A stretch of 13,669 nt of DNA from Oscillospiraceae bacterium (lineage in GTDB: Bacteria; Bacillota; Clostridia; Oscillospirales; Ruminococcaceae). Made by a program: the position numbers and the translations under genes. The notes under the pieces are model-generated. The model worked only from the letters and a program-made list of their open reading frames with translations, was not told the DNA's origin and made no database searches. Shown in pieces: positions 6,027 through 13,642 of the stretch; position 1 is the first letter of the stretch; the number at the start of each line of letters is the position of its first letter. The stretch spans positions 1 through 13,669 of the forward strand of contig DOQG01000007.1 in assembly GCA_003512525.1 (NCBI GenBank), read 5' to 3'.

Positions 6027-8150
6027 ATGAAGATCAAAAGCTTATTGATCATAGTGCTTGCTTGCTTTGTGATCATTCCGTCGGTTGTATTTGCGTCTGT
6101 TGCAAATGTCGAGATGAACAAGCTCGCACTTAAGAACTACAAGCAGACTGCACAGTCTATGGCTGAAAATCAAGCTTACAACATATCGGAGTATTTCCGA
6201 ATAATTTCGGCAAGCGCTAAACAGATAGCCGACAACCCGGATATTCTTGAATTCAACAGCGATAAAAATCCTTCTTCTACAGACGCACTTGACATCTATT
6301 CAAAGATCACGTCTTCTGACAATGAAAATGTCAGAATTGACCGTATAATGATAGTCAAGAAGAGCGATTATCTTCCCGTAGTTGCTACAGATGATCTTAC
6401 AGGTCTTTCAAAGGATGATATACTCAGCAACACGCTTAAGAGCATATGTGAGAGAAAAGACGGTGAGGTAACATTCTACACTCCCGATGTGTACACGACC
6501 TTCAAAGAAGGCGACAAGGAGCGTAATGACCCGCTTTTCCCCGGAAAGTCCGGCGCAAATCTTCGTCTGGTAGCAAAGTATGCTGTCGGAGATTATTATG
6601 TAGTAACATTTTTCAACCATTCTGCACTGAAGTCATTTGCTACTTCGTCACAGTTTGCCAACAACAGTAAACTCATTCTTATCGACCCTAACGGTTCGAT
6701 CATGCATGACAGCTACATAGGTAATACATCGGATAATAAGAACAGCGCTTACCTTAAGTTTACCGACAAGGCGCAGGTAGGCTCTGTTGCTGAGGTCGAT
6801 AACTTTAAGGGTACTGATAGCGGTGTTATCCCTACTATAGGTTTCGCTTCAAAATTACCTGCTATAAATGAGGGAGAAGAAGGAAACTGGACACTTGCCA
6901 TTGTAGCCGAAACCGACAAGGCATATACCTTATCAGGTGAAGCTATGGGAAGCATAATCGGTATGATCGTATTTGTTTCGATTATTCTGGTGGCAGCTGC
7001 TGTAGTTCTTGTATTCATACTCACTAAGCCAATCAAGGTCATTGAAGAAACGCTTGTCAAGGTTCACAGAGGTGACCATGAAGCGAGAATAAATGTAATT
7101 GCAAACAACGAGTATGGTCAGATCGCCCGTACATTCAACGATCTTATCGACGATATCGTTGTAAGTGAAGGCAGATACCGCACTATCATAGAGATGTCCG
7201 ATAATATAATCTTTGAGTGGAATTTCAAGACTAACGATGTATTCTTCTCGAACAATTTCAATAAGAAGTTCAGTTATCGCGCACCGTCCGATCACTTCGG
7301 CGACAGCTTCCTGCTTAAGGTAAAGGTTCATCCCGAGGATAACGAGCGTTATCACAAGGATCTCGAAAAGCTCTCAAAGGGTGAAGAGTTTGAGGGCAAC
7401 GAGTACCGTTGGAAGAACATCTACGGTGACTATATCTGGATACTTCTCCGTACTGCAACTATCCGTGACAGAGATGGAAATATTGCTAAGATAGTGGGCG
7501 TTATCGTTGATATCGACCGTGCTAAGAAGAGTGAAAAGCTCCTTACCGAAAGAGCAAGCTACGACAGCCTTACAGGTCTTTATAACCGTGAATCTATCGA
7601 GCGTACCATTGATAACGAAATCGAGCTTATCAATGTCCGCAAGAGCGAGTTTGCTATTCTGTTCATAGATGTTGATGACTTTAAGATATACAATGATAAA
7701 TACAGCCACGCTACAGGTGACCAGGTGCTTAAGTTCGTTGCCAATACAATAAACTTCGTTATCAAGGGCTTCGGTACAGCTGGACGTTATGGCGGTGATG
7801 AATTTGTCGCTTGCATAAGAAATGTTGAAACAAATGATCCCACAAGAGTAGCCCGTGATATCCTGTCAGGACTTAAGGAGGGCTTTACATCGGATAACGG
7901 TGACAAGCTCTCGGTCAATGCAAGTATCGGTATTTCGATCATCAAGGATTCTTCAATGCACGTTGACGAGATAATCGGTATGGCTGATGACGCAATGTAC
8001 AAGATCAAGAAGAACGGTAAGTCAAACTTCGGTATACTCAATAAGGAAACAGTCGCTAAGTCTGCTCCTGCTGAGGTTGAAGAGGAAGATATTATCGGCG
8101 GCGCTGAAGAAACGACAGCTCCGACAGAAGATGCTCCTGTACAGGAGTAA
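6027..8150 (+). CDS. Membrane diguanylate cyclase: Cache-type sensor, HAMP, PAS, GGDEF
   Basis: A 707-residue sensor enzyme expected to make cyclic di-GMP from two GTP. Order: membrane anchor (about 1-27), extracellular Cache-like sensor (28-307), second membrane helix (308-331), HAMP (about 332-380), PAS fold of the PAS_3/PAC type (about 384-500), GGDEF domain (about 512-665), and an acidic, Ala/Pro-rich tail (about 672-707). The signature GGDEF is at 589-593, and the metal and substrate segment DVDDFKIYND is intact, so it should be active. The RxxD inhibitory site, expected at 580-583, reads KGFG, so product inhibition is probably lost. The ligands of the Cache and PAS parts cannot be told. 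It has its own extended -10 promoter; the only ATG that fits is at 6027, with the ribosome site somewhat distant. A terminator follows the stop by about 26 bases. Confidence 0.92.
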   Translation: MKIKSLLIIVLACFVIIPSVVFASVANVEMNKLALKNYKQTAQSMAENQAYNISEYFRIISASAKQIADNPDILEFNSDKNPSSTDALDIYSKITSSDNENVRIDRIMIVKKSDYLPVVATDDLTGLSKDDILSNTLKSICERKDGEVTFYTPDVYTTFKEGDKERNDPLFPGKSGANLRLVAKYAVGDYYVVTFFNHSALKSFATSSQFANNSKLILIDPNGSIMHDSYIGNTSDNKNSAYLKFTDKAQVGSVAEVDNFKGTDSGVIPTIGFASKLPAINEGEEGNWTLAIVAETDKAYTLSGEAMGSIIGMIVFVSIILVAAAVVLVFILTKPIKVIEETLVKVHRGDHEARINVIANNEYGQIARTFNDLIDDIVVSEGRYRTIIEMSDNIIFEWNFKTNDVFFSNNFNKKFSYRAPSDHFGDSFLLKVKVHPEDNERYHKDLEKLSKGEEFEGNEYRWKNIYGDYIWILLRTATIRDRDGNIAKIVGVIVDIDRAKKSEKLLTERASYDSLTGLYNRESIERTIDNEIELINVRKSEFAILFIDVDDFKIYNDKYSHATGDQVLKFVANTINFVIKGFGTAGRYGGDEFVACIRNVETNDPTRVARDILSGLKEGFTSDNGDKLSVNASIGISIIKDSSMHVDEIIGMADDAMYKIKKNGKSNFGILNKETVAKSAPAEVEEEDIIGGAEETTAPTEDAPVQE

Positions 8151-8175
8151 AAACGTGACAAAATAAATAAGTACA

Positions 8176-8207
8176 AGAGGAGTGCTGTTTTAACGGCACT
8201 CCTTTTT
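8176..8207 (+). terminator. Rho-independent terminator after the diguanylate cyclase gene
   Basis: An 11-bp stem (8178-8188 with 8193-8203, one T-G pair) with a four-base loop, followed by TTTT; flanking A/T bases extend it. It lies between the GGDEF stop (8150) and the acetyltransferase start (8233), only about 16 bases before the ribosome site of the latter. Confidence 0.85.
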
Positions 8208-8232
8208 GAACTACAGAACAGCGAGGGATAAT

Positions 8233-8670
8233 ATGATACGGGAAGTGCGTGAAGATGAATACGAACAGCTGATGAGCCTTTATTGTCAGCTCCACGAAAC
8301 AAGCGTACCGGAATATAAGGGTGATACAAAGGAGCTTTGGCAAAGGCTTGTGGCTAACCCCGATTATCACTTTATTGTAGCCGAGGAGGACGGTAAAATA
8401 GTATCTACCTGTACCTGCATAATAGTGCCGAATATGACGCACGGACCGCGTCCTTATGCGTTTGTCGAGAATGTAGTGACAGACAGTGAATATCGTGGCA
8501 GAGGGCTTGCTACTGCGTGCCTTGACAAGGCAAAGGAGATAGCAAAGGCTGAAAACTGCTACAGGCTGATACTTATGACAGGCTCAAAGCTTGAAAGTAC
8601 ACTGAACTTTTACAGACGCGCAGGGTATGATGATAAGGAAAAGACGGGATTTATACTGCATCTGGATTAA
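8233..8670 (+). CDS. GNAT-family N-acetyltransferase
   Basis: A 145-residue protein of standard single-domain GNAT length. The acetyl-CoA-binding core is seen as VENVVTDSEYRGRGLA (residues 78-93), containing the R/Q-x-x-G-x-A loop, and the C-terminal NFYRRAGY (125-132) is the usual last-strand motif. The protein transfers an acetyl group to an amine on an unknown substrate, in the cytosol. The start is the ATG at 8233 with GAGGG at 8223-8227, five bases away; a TTG at 8206 in the same frame lies in the terminator T-tract. No clear promoter lies between that terminator and the start, so expression probably depends on read-through from the GGDEF gene or on a weak promoter I cannot see. Confidence 0.85.
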   Translation: MIREVREDEYEQLMSLYCQLHETSVPEYKGDTKELWQRLVANPDYHFIVAEEDGKIVSTCTCIIVPNMTHGPRPYAFVENVVTDSEYRGRGLATACLDKAKEIAKAENCYRLILMTGSKLESTLNFYRRAGYDDKEKTGFILHLD

Positions 8671-8677
8671 CAGAAAC

Positions 8678-8713
8678 GCAAATGACCTGTGTACTGGACA
8701 CAGGTCATTTTGC
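8678..8713 (+). terminator. Terminator hairpin after the acetyltransferase gene
   Basis: A 12-bp perfect stem (8680-8691 with 8699-8710) around a seven-base loop, starting nine bases after the stop. The 3' arm ends in CATTTTGC, so there is no clean T-tract beyond the stem, but A-rich 5' and T-rich 3' arms and position make a terminator the best reading. Confidence 0.65.
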
Positions 8714-8722
8714 ATATAACAA

Positions 8723-8749
8723 ACCCCTTATCTTACGATAAGGGGTCAA
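8723..8749 (-). terminator. Terminator of the sodium-pump decarboxylase operon
   Basis: A 10-bp perfect stem (8723-8732 with 8737-8746) with a four-base loop. On the minus strand it is followed by TTGTTAT. It lies 16 bases after the beta-subunit stop. The two hairpins here serve the two converging transcripts. Confidence 0.7.
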
Positions 8750-8764
8750 GCTATTCATTACGGA

Positions 8765-10003
8765 TTAACCGAAGATGTTAAGCAGAACACCTGCGGCAAC
8801 GGCTGAACCGATAACACCTGCAACATTCGGTCCCATAGCGTGCATGAGAAGGAAGTTAGAGGGGTTTTCCTTAGCGCCGACCGTCTGTGAAACACGGGCT
8901 GCCATAGGAACTGCGGATACACCGGCTGAACCGATAAGGGGGTTTATCTTGCCGCCTGAGAGCTTGTTCATGAGCTTTGCAAGTAACAGACCGCCTGCTG
9001 TACCAAAGCAGAAAGCGATGAGTCCGAGGGCAACGATCATAAGTGTCTTTACAGTCAGGAAGTTTTCAGCAGTTGCTGTAGCACCGACAACAGTACCGAG
9101 CATTATAGTAATAATGTTCATCAACTCGTTTGATGCTGTCTTTACAAGTCTGTCTACAACACCGCTCTCTCTGAAGAGGTTACCGAGCATCAGCATACCT
9201 ACAAGAGGAGTTGCATCGGGAACGATAAAAGCAACGATAAGCGTAACAGCGACAGGGAATATGATCTTTTCTCTTTTTGATACGGGACGTAAGCTCTCCA
9301 TTACAATGGCACGTTCTTTTTTTGTTGTAAGGAGCTTCATTATAGGAGGCTGAATTACAGGAACTAGCGCCATATAAGAATATGCGGCAACCGCTATTGA
9401 ACCCAGCAATTGCGGTGCTAGCTTTGATGTCAGGAATATTGCGGTAGGTCCGTCAGCACCGCCGATAATACCGATAGATGCTGCTTCTTTGAATGTAAAC
9501 GCTACACCTTCAATACCTGTAAGGCTGAATGCGCAAGCACCAAGGAATGTTACGAAGATACCGAGCTGTGCGGCAGCACCGAGCAGTAAGCTCTTGGGGT
9601 TTGCTATCAGAGGACCGAAGTCTGTCATACAGCCGATACCTAAGAATATCAGCGGAGGGAATATCTGAAGCTTAACGCCGAGATACAGAATATCGAGCAG
9701 ACCGCCGTTGTGAAGTACCTCGCCGTAGTTTACACCGTTCTCGGCAAAGTTCGCCGCTATTGCCGGATCCGGGCTTATACCGAACATTTCCGGGTGGAAC
9801 ATATTAGCACCGGGAATATTGGTAAGCATCATACCGAAAGCGATAGGAAGCAACAGCAGAGGTTCAAATTTTCTTACTATAGCAAGATACATAAGTAAGA
9901 ATGAAACAGCTATCATAAGCCCCTGCTGAGGGGTTATGTTGCAGAAGCCCGACTTTTGCGCAAGCGCGACAAGGGCATTCCAGAAAACGTCTAAAATTTC
10001 CAT
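8765..10003 (-). CDS. oadB: Sodium-translocating decarboxylase, beta subunit (OadB family)
   Basis: A 412-residue, highly hydrophobic membrane protein that couples decarboxylation of carboxybiotin to sodium export. Residues known to matter in Klebsiella OadB line up at a constant offset of 19: D203 is D184 in GGADGPT, Y229 is Y210, N373 is N354, G377 is G358, S382 is S363 in SAVPMAARV, and R389 is R370. The sodium/proton path is therefore intact. The family serves oxaloacetate, methylmalonyl-CoA, glutaconyl-CoA or malonate decarboxylases; beta subunits alone do not reveal which, so the symbol is family-level only. The ATG at 10003 has AAGGAG six bases upstream (10010-10015). The gamma-subunit gene lies 28 bases upstream in the same operon. 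Carboxyltransferase and biotin carrier genes are not in the window. Confidence 0.92.
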   Translation of the reverse strand: MEILDVFWNALVALAQKSGFCNITPQQGLMIAVSFLLMYLAIVRKFEPLLLLPIAFGMMLTNIPGANMFHPEMFGISPDPAIAANFAENGVNYGEVLHNGGLLDILYLGVKLQIFPPLIFLGIGCMTDFGPLIANPKSLLLGAAAQLGIFVTFLGACAFSLTGIEGVAFTFKEAASIGIIGGADGPTAIFLTSKLAPQLLGSIAVAAYSYMALVPVIQPPIMKLLTTKKERAIVMESLRPVSKREKIIFPVAVTLIVAFIVPDATPLVGMLMLGNLFRESGVVDRLVKTASNELMNIITIMLGTVVGATATAENFLTVKTLMIVALGLIAFCFGTAGGLLLAKLMNKLSGGKINPLIGSAGVSAVPMAARVSQTVGAKENPSNFLLMHAMGPNVAGVIGSAVAAGVLLNIFG

Positions 10004-10031
10004 CTTGTTCTCCTTTTATTTAGTCTGAGCC

Positions 10032-10448
10032 TTAAAACGAACGGGTATTCTCGTTTACGCCCGCATTGCCCCAGCTTGAACGAGGCTGTTTGTCGGCACG
10101 TTTGATTCTCTTGATTGCATAGGTCTTGCCGTCGCCTGCTGTGTAAGCAGCGATAGCAGCCGAAATAACAGCTATGACCTCATCGTCGTTCTCGTCCTCT
10201 TCGATAAGTTCAACAGGAGCGGGAGCGGGTGCGGCTTCAGCAGTCTTTTCAGCGGGCTTGTCATCTTTTTTCTTCTTGTTTCCCAGATTGCAGAAGAAGG
10301 AAATGATGTAAAGCAGTCCTATAAGCAGTCCTAAGATCAGGAAAACAACAACCATACCGGTAATGACCGTAGCCCACATACCGCTTATGTTCTGAGCGGC
10401 AGACTCTTCGGTGATTATCGCCATAGTACGCAGTAAATTATCCGTCAT
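10032..10448 (-). CDS. Sodium-pump decarboxylase gamma/delta-type subunit (OadG family)
   Basis: A 138-residue protein with one membrane helix (about residues 26-50), a lysine-rich cytosolic start to the next segment, a Pro/Ala linker, and a C-terminal segment EVIAVISAAIAAYTAGDG that is typical of OadG-type subunits, ending in a short R/S/W/N-rich tail. These subunits anchor and assemble the decarboxylase complex around the beta subunit, whose gene follows 28 bases downstream. The start at 10448 has GGAG eight bases upstream (10457-10460); another ATG at 10452 is out of frame and closes after four codons. The partner gene makes the family assignment firmer than this short sequence would alone. 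Confidence 0.82.
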   Translation of the reverse strand: MTDNLLRTMAIITEESAAQNISGMWATVITGMVVVFLILGLLIGLLYIISFFCNLGNKKKKDDKPAEKTAEAAPAPAPVELIEEDENDDEVIAVISAAIAAYTAGDGKTYAIKRIKRADKQPRSSWGNAGVNENTRSF

Positions 10449-10536
10449 GCATGATTCTCCATTCTTAATTGTTCTCGCTTTGCTGTGCCGTTTTTTACTG
10501 TTTACTGATAATGCGGCATAGCATAAAACTAATATA

Positions 10537-10565
10537 ATTATACCTTATTTCAGGTGTAAATTCAA
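10537..10565 (-). promoter_or_regulatory. Promoter of the sodium-pump decarboxylase operon
   Basis: Read on the minus strand: TTGAAT (10565-10560), 17 bases, a perfect TATAAT (10542-10537). Start near 10530, leaving a leader of about 80 bases before the gamma-subunit ATG. Between this promoter and the hairpin at 10708 the AT-rich sequence shows nothing further. Confidence 0.8.
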
Positions 10566-10707
10566 CGCTTTTCTTTGTAGATTTTTTAACAAATTTTCTT
10601 TAATAATTATGTGTATTTTTAGCGTAAATTTAGATAAAATCACAAAACTTAAGTGAAAAGTGGGTAGGGGACTGTTAATGGTGATGAAAGCTTATGTATG
10701 TAAACTA

Positions 10708-10737
10708 AAAGGAGCTGTCTTATACAACAGCTCCTTT
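10708..10737 (-). terminator. Terminator of the chemoreceptor gene
   Basis: An 11-bp stem (10708-10718 with 10727-10737) with an eight-base loop, followed on the minus strand by TTAGTTTAC after a run of T in the stem. It lies seven bases after the stop of the chemoreceptor gene at 10745. Confidence 0.8.
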
Positions 10738-10744
10738 GCTCAAA

Positions 10745-13465
10745 TCAATATTTATCGTTCACGTCTTCTTTAAACTCTACGTTTGTCTGAACTGCGGTAT
10801 CAACGTGCGTAATATCGCTAGCTTTCAACTTTTTGTTTTCGGCGGGTTTGTCCTGCTGTTTTGTCTGAGTTTTCTTTTCAGCTGTGAAGTCGGCTGCTAT
10901 TGGCTTTATCGATGAATTTGCGGGTTTATCGACAGGCTTTGTATCAGCGCTTTTAATTCTGTTTTCCTTTACGGAAGTTTTCACATTTTCATCGTTTTTT
11001 GTTTTCTTTTCCGATACTGCAGGCTTTGCGGCTGCGCTTTTAATTCTGTTTTCCTTTACGGAAGTTTTCGCATTTTCATCGTTTTTTGTTTTCTTTTCCG
11101 ATACTGCAGGCTTTGCGGCTGCGCTTTTAATTCTGTTTTCCTTTATGGAACTTTTCGCATTTTCATCGTTTTTTGATTTCTTTTCCGGCACTGCAGGCTT
11201 TTCGCTTTCGACCGGCTTTATCTGAACTGATGATAATTCGGCTGTTTTGTCTTTCCGGATCGGTTCTTTATTTGTTTTAATGCTTGCTGCAGTTTTTTCG
11301 TTATGCTTGCCGATATCAGCCTTAGCTTTTTCTTTTTCGCCGAGATCCGTTATAATCGGTTTTGCTTCTGAGGCAATGTCGGGCGCAGGCGTTTCTGCGT
11401 CAACTTTATTATTTAAAACATTATTGTCGAGCTTGAACTTGCTTACCATGCCATCAAGTATTGAAGCCTGCGATGAAAGCTCTTCGGCAGATGCGGCACA
11501 CTCTTCGCTTGTTGCAGAATTGGTCTGAACTACAGATGAGATCTGATCCACGCCTGTCGATATCTGCGATATAGCGTTTGCCTGTTCTTCGCAGGCTGTT
11601 GAAATATCGGCTATCAATGCAGTAGTCTGAGTGGTGGTTTCTACTATAAGGCTCAACGTCTGCGCGGTTTCGTTTGCTATTGCAGTACCGTCTTCGACAG
11701 CCTTGATAGAATCGCTGATGAGCTCTGTTGTGTCACTCGCCGCCTGTGCAACCTTGCCTGCAAGATTTCTTACTTCATCGGCTACTACAGCAAAGCCCTT
11801 GCCGGCTTCGCCTGCTCTTGCCGCTTCGACTGCCGCATTGAGCGCGAGTATATTTGTCTGGAATGAGATATCATCGATAGTTCTGATGATATTGGCGATC
11901 TGATTTGATGTATCATCGATCTTGTGCATAGCTTCAAGCAGAATGTTCATTTGCTTGTTACCCGAACCGACCAGTTCGGCGGCTTGTTCGGAGTTCTTAG
12001 CGGCATCACCCGCTCTTACTGCGTTACGGTTTACCTTTTCGGATACCTCAGCAAGCGAAGCTGAGAGCTCTTCTACAGAAGCTGCTTGTTTTGTTGCGCC
12101 TTCTGAAAGGTTAGCGGCTGCAGATGATACTTGTCCCGCTCCGTTGGCAACCTGTAAGCCTGCTATGCTTATGCCGCTCATCGTCTTGTTGAGCGATGCC
12201 ATTATGCGTTCATATGAAGCTTTGAGCTTAGCAAAGTCACCAAGGTAAACATCGGCGGGTGAATATGTAAGATCCCCGTTTCCGAGTGCGGCGAGCATAC
12301 TGTCAAGATCTGATATTACTGCATTTATATGAGTTGTTATAAGGTTTGTGCTTTCACTGAGCTGACCTATCTCCTTGTCGATCTTGTCACCGAAATCAAG
12401 CGGAGCAGAGTGCAGGTCACCCTGTGACAGCGTAACAATTCTGTCAGAACAGAGCTTTACAGGCTTGATTATCTTCTTGACTATTGTGAGTATAAGGAGT
12501 ACAGAAATAATAAAACAGATTACTGCAGCTACAGAGCCGATTACTACTGACTGAAAAATGCTTCCGGTATATTCGGAGGGAGTAGCTACTACTATACAGC
12601 TCCATCCGGCAGTATTCTCAATAGGTGCATATGTAACGTATTTGCTGACACCGTCCAGATTTATTTTCGCAAAGCCGTTTTCACCTCTGATAGCCTTGCT
12701 GATGCAATCGGCAATGCCCTGATACGAGCTGTCCGCCTGAGCAAGGGTCTTGTAGTTTATTCGCTCTGTAAGCTTAGTTTCATCGGGATATGCGATAATA
12801 GTTCCTGTTTGATCAACAGCCATTGTATAGCCTGTTTCACCTATCTTTGTCTGACCGATCACCGCAGAGAACGTGCTCATGTCAACGCTTGCCATAAGAA
12901 CACTTCTGAGCGTACTGTTATCCGATTCAAACATAGGCACTGCAATGTCCATGAGAACGTGTTTAAGATCATTTGCCGCATAGGGTTCGCCGCTTGCGGA
13001 TTTTTTGGTTTCGACAGCTTTCTTGAAGCTTTCGTTTTCGGAATAATCAAGCGTTTCGGCATAAAAGCACTTGCCGTCTGTATTGACTATCTTGACATCG
13101 GTGAGCATCGGGTTTTTCGTAAGTATCGAAAAGCACTTTGTAGAAAGCGTACCTGTATCCGAAAGGTCCTCAAAACCGGAGTCATATGATATTTGCTGAA
13201 GTTCGGCAGTGATCGTACTCAGCTGGTTCGATATAGTTTTTGAAGACATATCGGCAACCTCTGTCAGCTGGTCTTTCAGTGACTGCTTAAGAAAGTTATA
13301 GCTCATTCCTATATTTATTCCGCCGACTATAAGAAGTGATCCGCCTACGGCAAGGCACATCCACTTGAATATCTTTCCTGTCAGTGATTTACGTTTTTTG
13401 CGTGCTTTTTCAACGCCCTCTGAAATTTTCTCAAATTCTTTTGAAATATCTTTTTTGGATGTCAT
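10745..13465 (-). CDS. Methyl-accepting chemotaxis protein with Cache sensor and repeat-bearing C-terminal extension
   Basis: A 906-residue chemoreceptor. Order: basic, helical cytosolic start (1-33), first membrane helix (about 34-56), extracellular double-Cache-type sensor (about 57-303, with GETGYTMAVDQTGTIIAYPD), second helix (about 306-331), HAMP, and the MCP signalling domain, whose hairpin tip (NILALNAAVEAARAGEAGKG, about 535-555) contacts CheA/CheW. The coiled coil ends near 685. About 220 further residues, rich in Lys, Asn, Glu, Ala and Pro and probably unstructured, hold three 29-residue repeats; ordinary receptors of this kind have 550-700 residues. No CheR-docking pentapeptide is visible at the end. 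The ATG at 13465 lies eight bases from GGAGG, while that at 13471 lies only two, so I chose 13465. The gene has its own promoter and terminator. No che or flagellar genes are in the window. Confidence 0.92.
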   Translation of the reverse strand: MTSKKDISKEFEKISEGVEKARKKRKSLTGKIFKWMCLAVGGSLLIVGGINIGMSYNFLKQSLKDQLTEVADMSSKTISNQLSTITAELQQISYDSGFEDLSDTGTLSTKCFSILTKNPMLTDVKIVNTDGKCFYAETLDYSENESFKKAVETKKSASGEPYAANDLKHVLMDIAVPMFESDNSTLRSVLMASVDMSTFSAVIGQTKIGETGYTMAVDQTGTIIAYPDETKLTERINYKTLAQADSSYQGIADCISKAIRGENGFAKINLDGVSKYVTYAPIENTAGWSCIVVATPSEYTGSIFQSVVIGSVAAVICFIISVLLILTIVKKIIKPVKLCSDRIVTLSQGDLHSAPLDFGDKIDKEIGQLSESTNLITTHINAVISDLDSMLAALGNGDLTYSPADVYLGDFAKLKASYERIMASLNKTMSGISIAGLQVANGAGQVSSAAANLSEGATKQAASVEELSASLAEVSEKVNRNAVRAGDAAKNSEQAAELVGSGNKQMNILLEAMHKIDDTSNQIANIIRTIDDISFQTNILALNAAVEAARAGEAGKGFAVVADEVRNLAGKVAQAASDTTELISDSIKAVEDGTAIANETAQTLSLIVETTTQTTALIADISTACEEQANAISQISTGVDQISSVVQTNSATSEECAASAEELSSQASILDGMVSKFKLDNNVLNNKVDAETPAPDIASEAKPIITDLGEKEKAKADIGKHNEKTAASIKTNKEPIRKDKTAELSSVQIKPVESEKPAVPEKKSKNDENAKSSIKENRIKSAAAKPAVSEKKTKNDENAKTSVKENRIKSAAAKPAVSEKKTKNDENVKTSVKENRIKSADTKPVDKPANSSIKPIAADFTAEKKTQTKQQDKPAENKKLKASDITHVDTAVQTNVEFKEDVNDKY
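10940..11200 (-). repeat. Three tandem 87-bp repeats inside the chemoreceptor gene
   Basis: Three head-to-tail units of 87 bases (29 codons), protein consensus starting KPAVSEKKTKNDENAKTS and ending with VKENRIKSAAA. The two units closest to the gene's 3' end differ at only one base over 87 (compare 10947-11033 with 11034-11120); the third, at 11121-11207 in the same register, differs at several. Unit length divisible by three keeps the frame. Confidence 0.95.
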
Positions 13466-13511
13466 CAGCATTTCCTCCCGATATTTATACGGTCACAACC
13501 GTTATTATTCA

Positions 13512-13540
13512 ATAATACCACATTATTGGAATAAAGTCAA
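13512..13540 (-). promoter_or_regulatory. Promoter of the chemoreceptor gene
   Basis: Read on the minus strand: TTGACT (13540-13535), 17 bases, TATTAT (13517-13512). Start near 13505, leader about 40 bases, with GGGAGG just before the start codon. Confidence 0.75.
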
Positions 13541-13568
13541 ATAAAAAGGGAATTTTGCACAGCACATT

Positions 13569-13580
13569 TCACAATTGTGA
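13569..13580. promoter_or_regulatory. Palindrome upstream of the chemoreceptor promoter; possible operator
   Basis: TCACAATTGTGA is a perfect 12-base palindrome centred about 35 bases upstream of the -35 box, where an activator might bind. Only position and symmetry support this. Confidence 0.3.
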
Positions 13581-13614
13581 TAAATTTGAGATGTCGGAAA
13601 TGGTGATGATATAC

Positions 13615-13642
13615 AAAAATCAGGCACTTTTCAGTGCCTGAT
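13615..13642 (-). terminator. Terminator of a gene entering from the right
   Basis: A 10-bp perfect stem (13619-13628 with 13633-13642), four-base loop, followed on the minus strand by TTTTTG. No gene inside the window uses it, so it most likely ends a minus-strand gene beyond the right edge. Confidence 0.75.

Noticed and set aside
8775..9353. 192-codon plus-strand open frame opposite the beta-subunit gene
   Set aside because: No ribosome site or recognisable motif; the minus-strand product carries all OadB landmarks.
10940..11200. CRISPR-like array
   Set aside because: The units are contiguous 87-base in-frame coding repeats without unique spacers.
10884..11225. Plus-strand frame rich in Phe, Ser and Leu with repeats, looking like a membrane protein
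   Set aside because: It is the complement of the lysine- and glutamate-rich repeats of the chemoreceptor tail; hydrophobicity and repetition are by-products.
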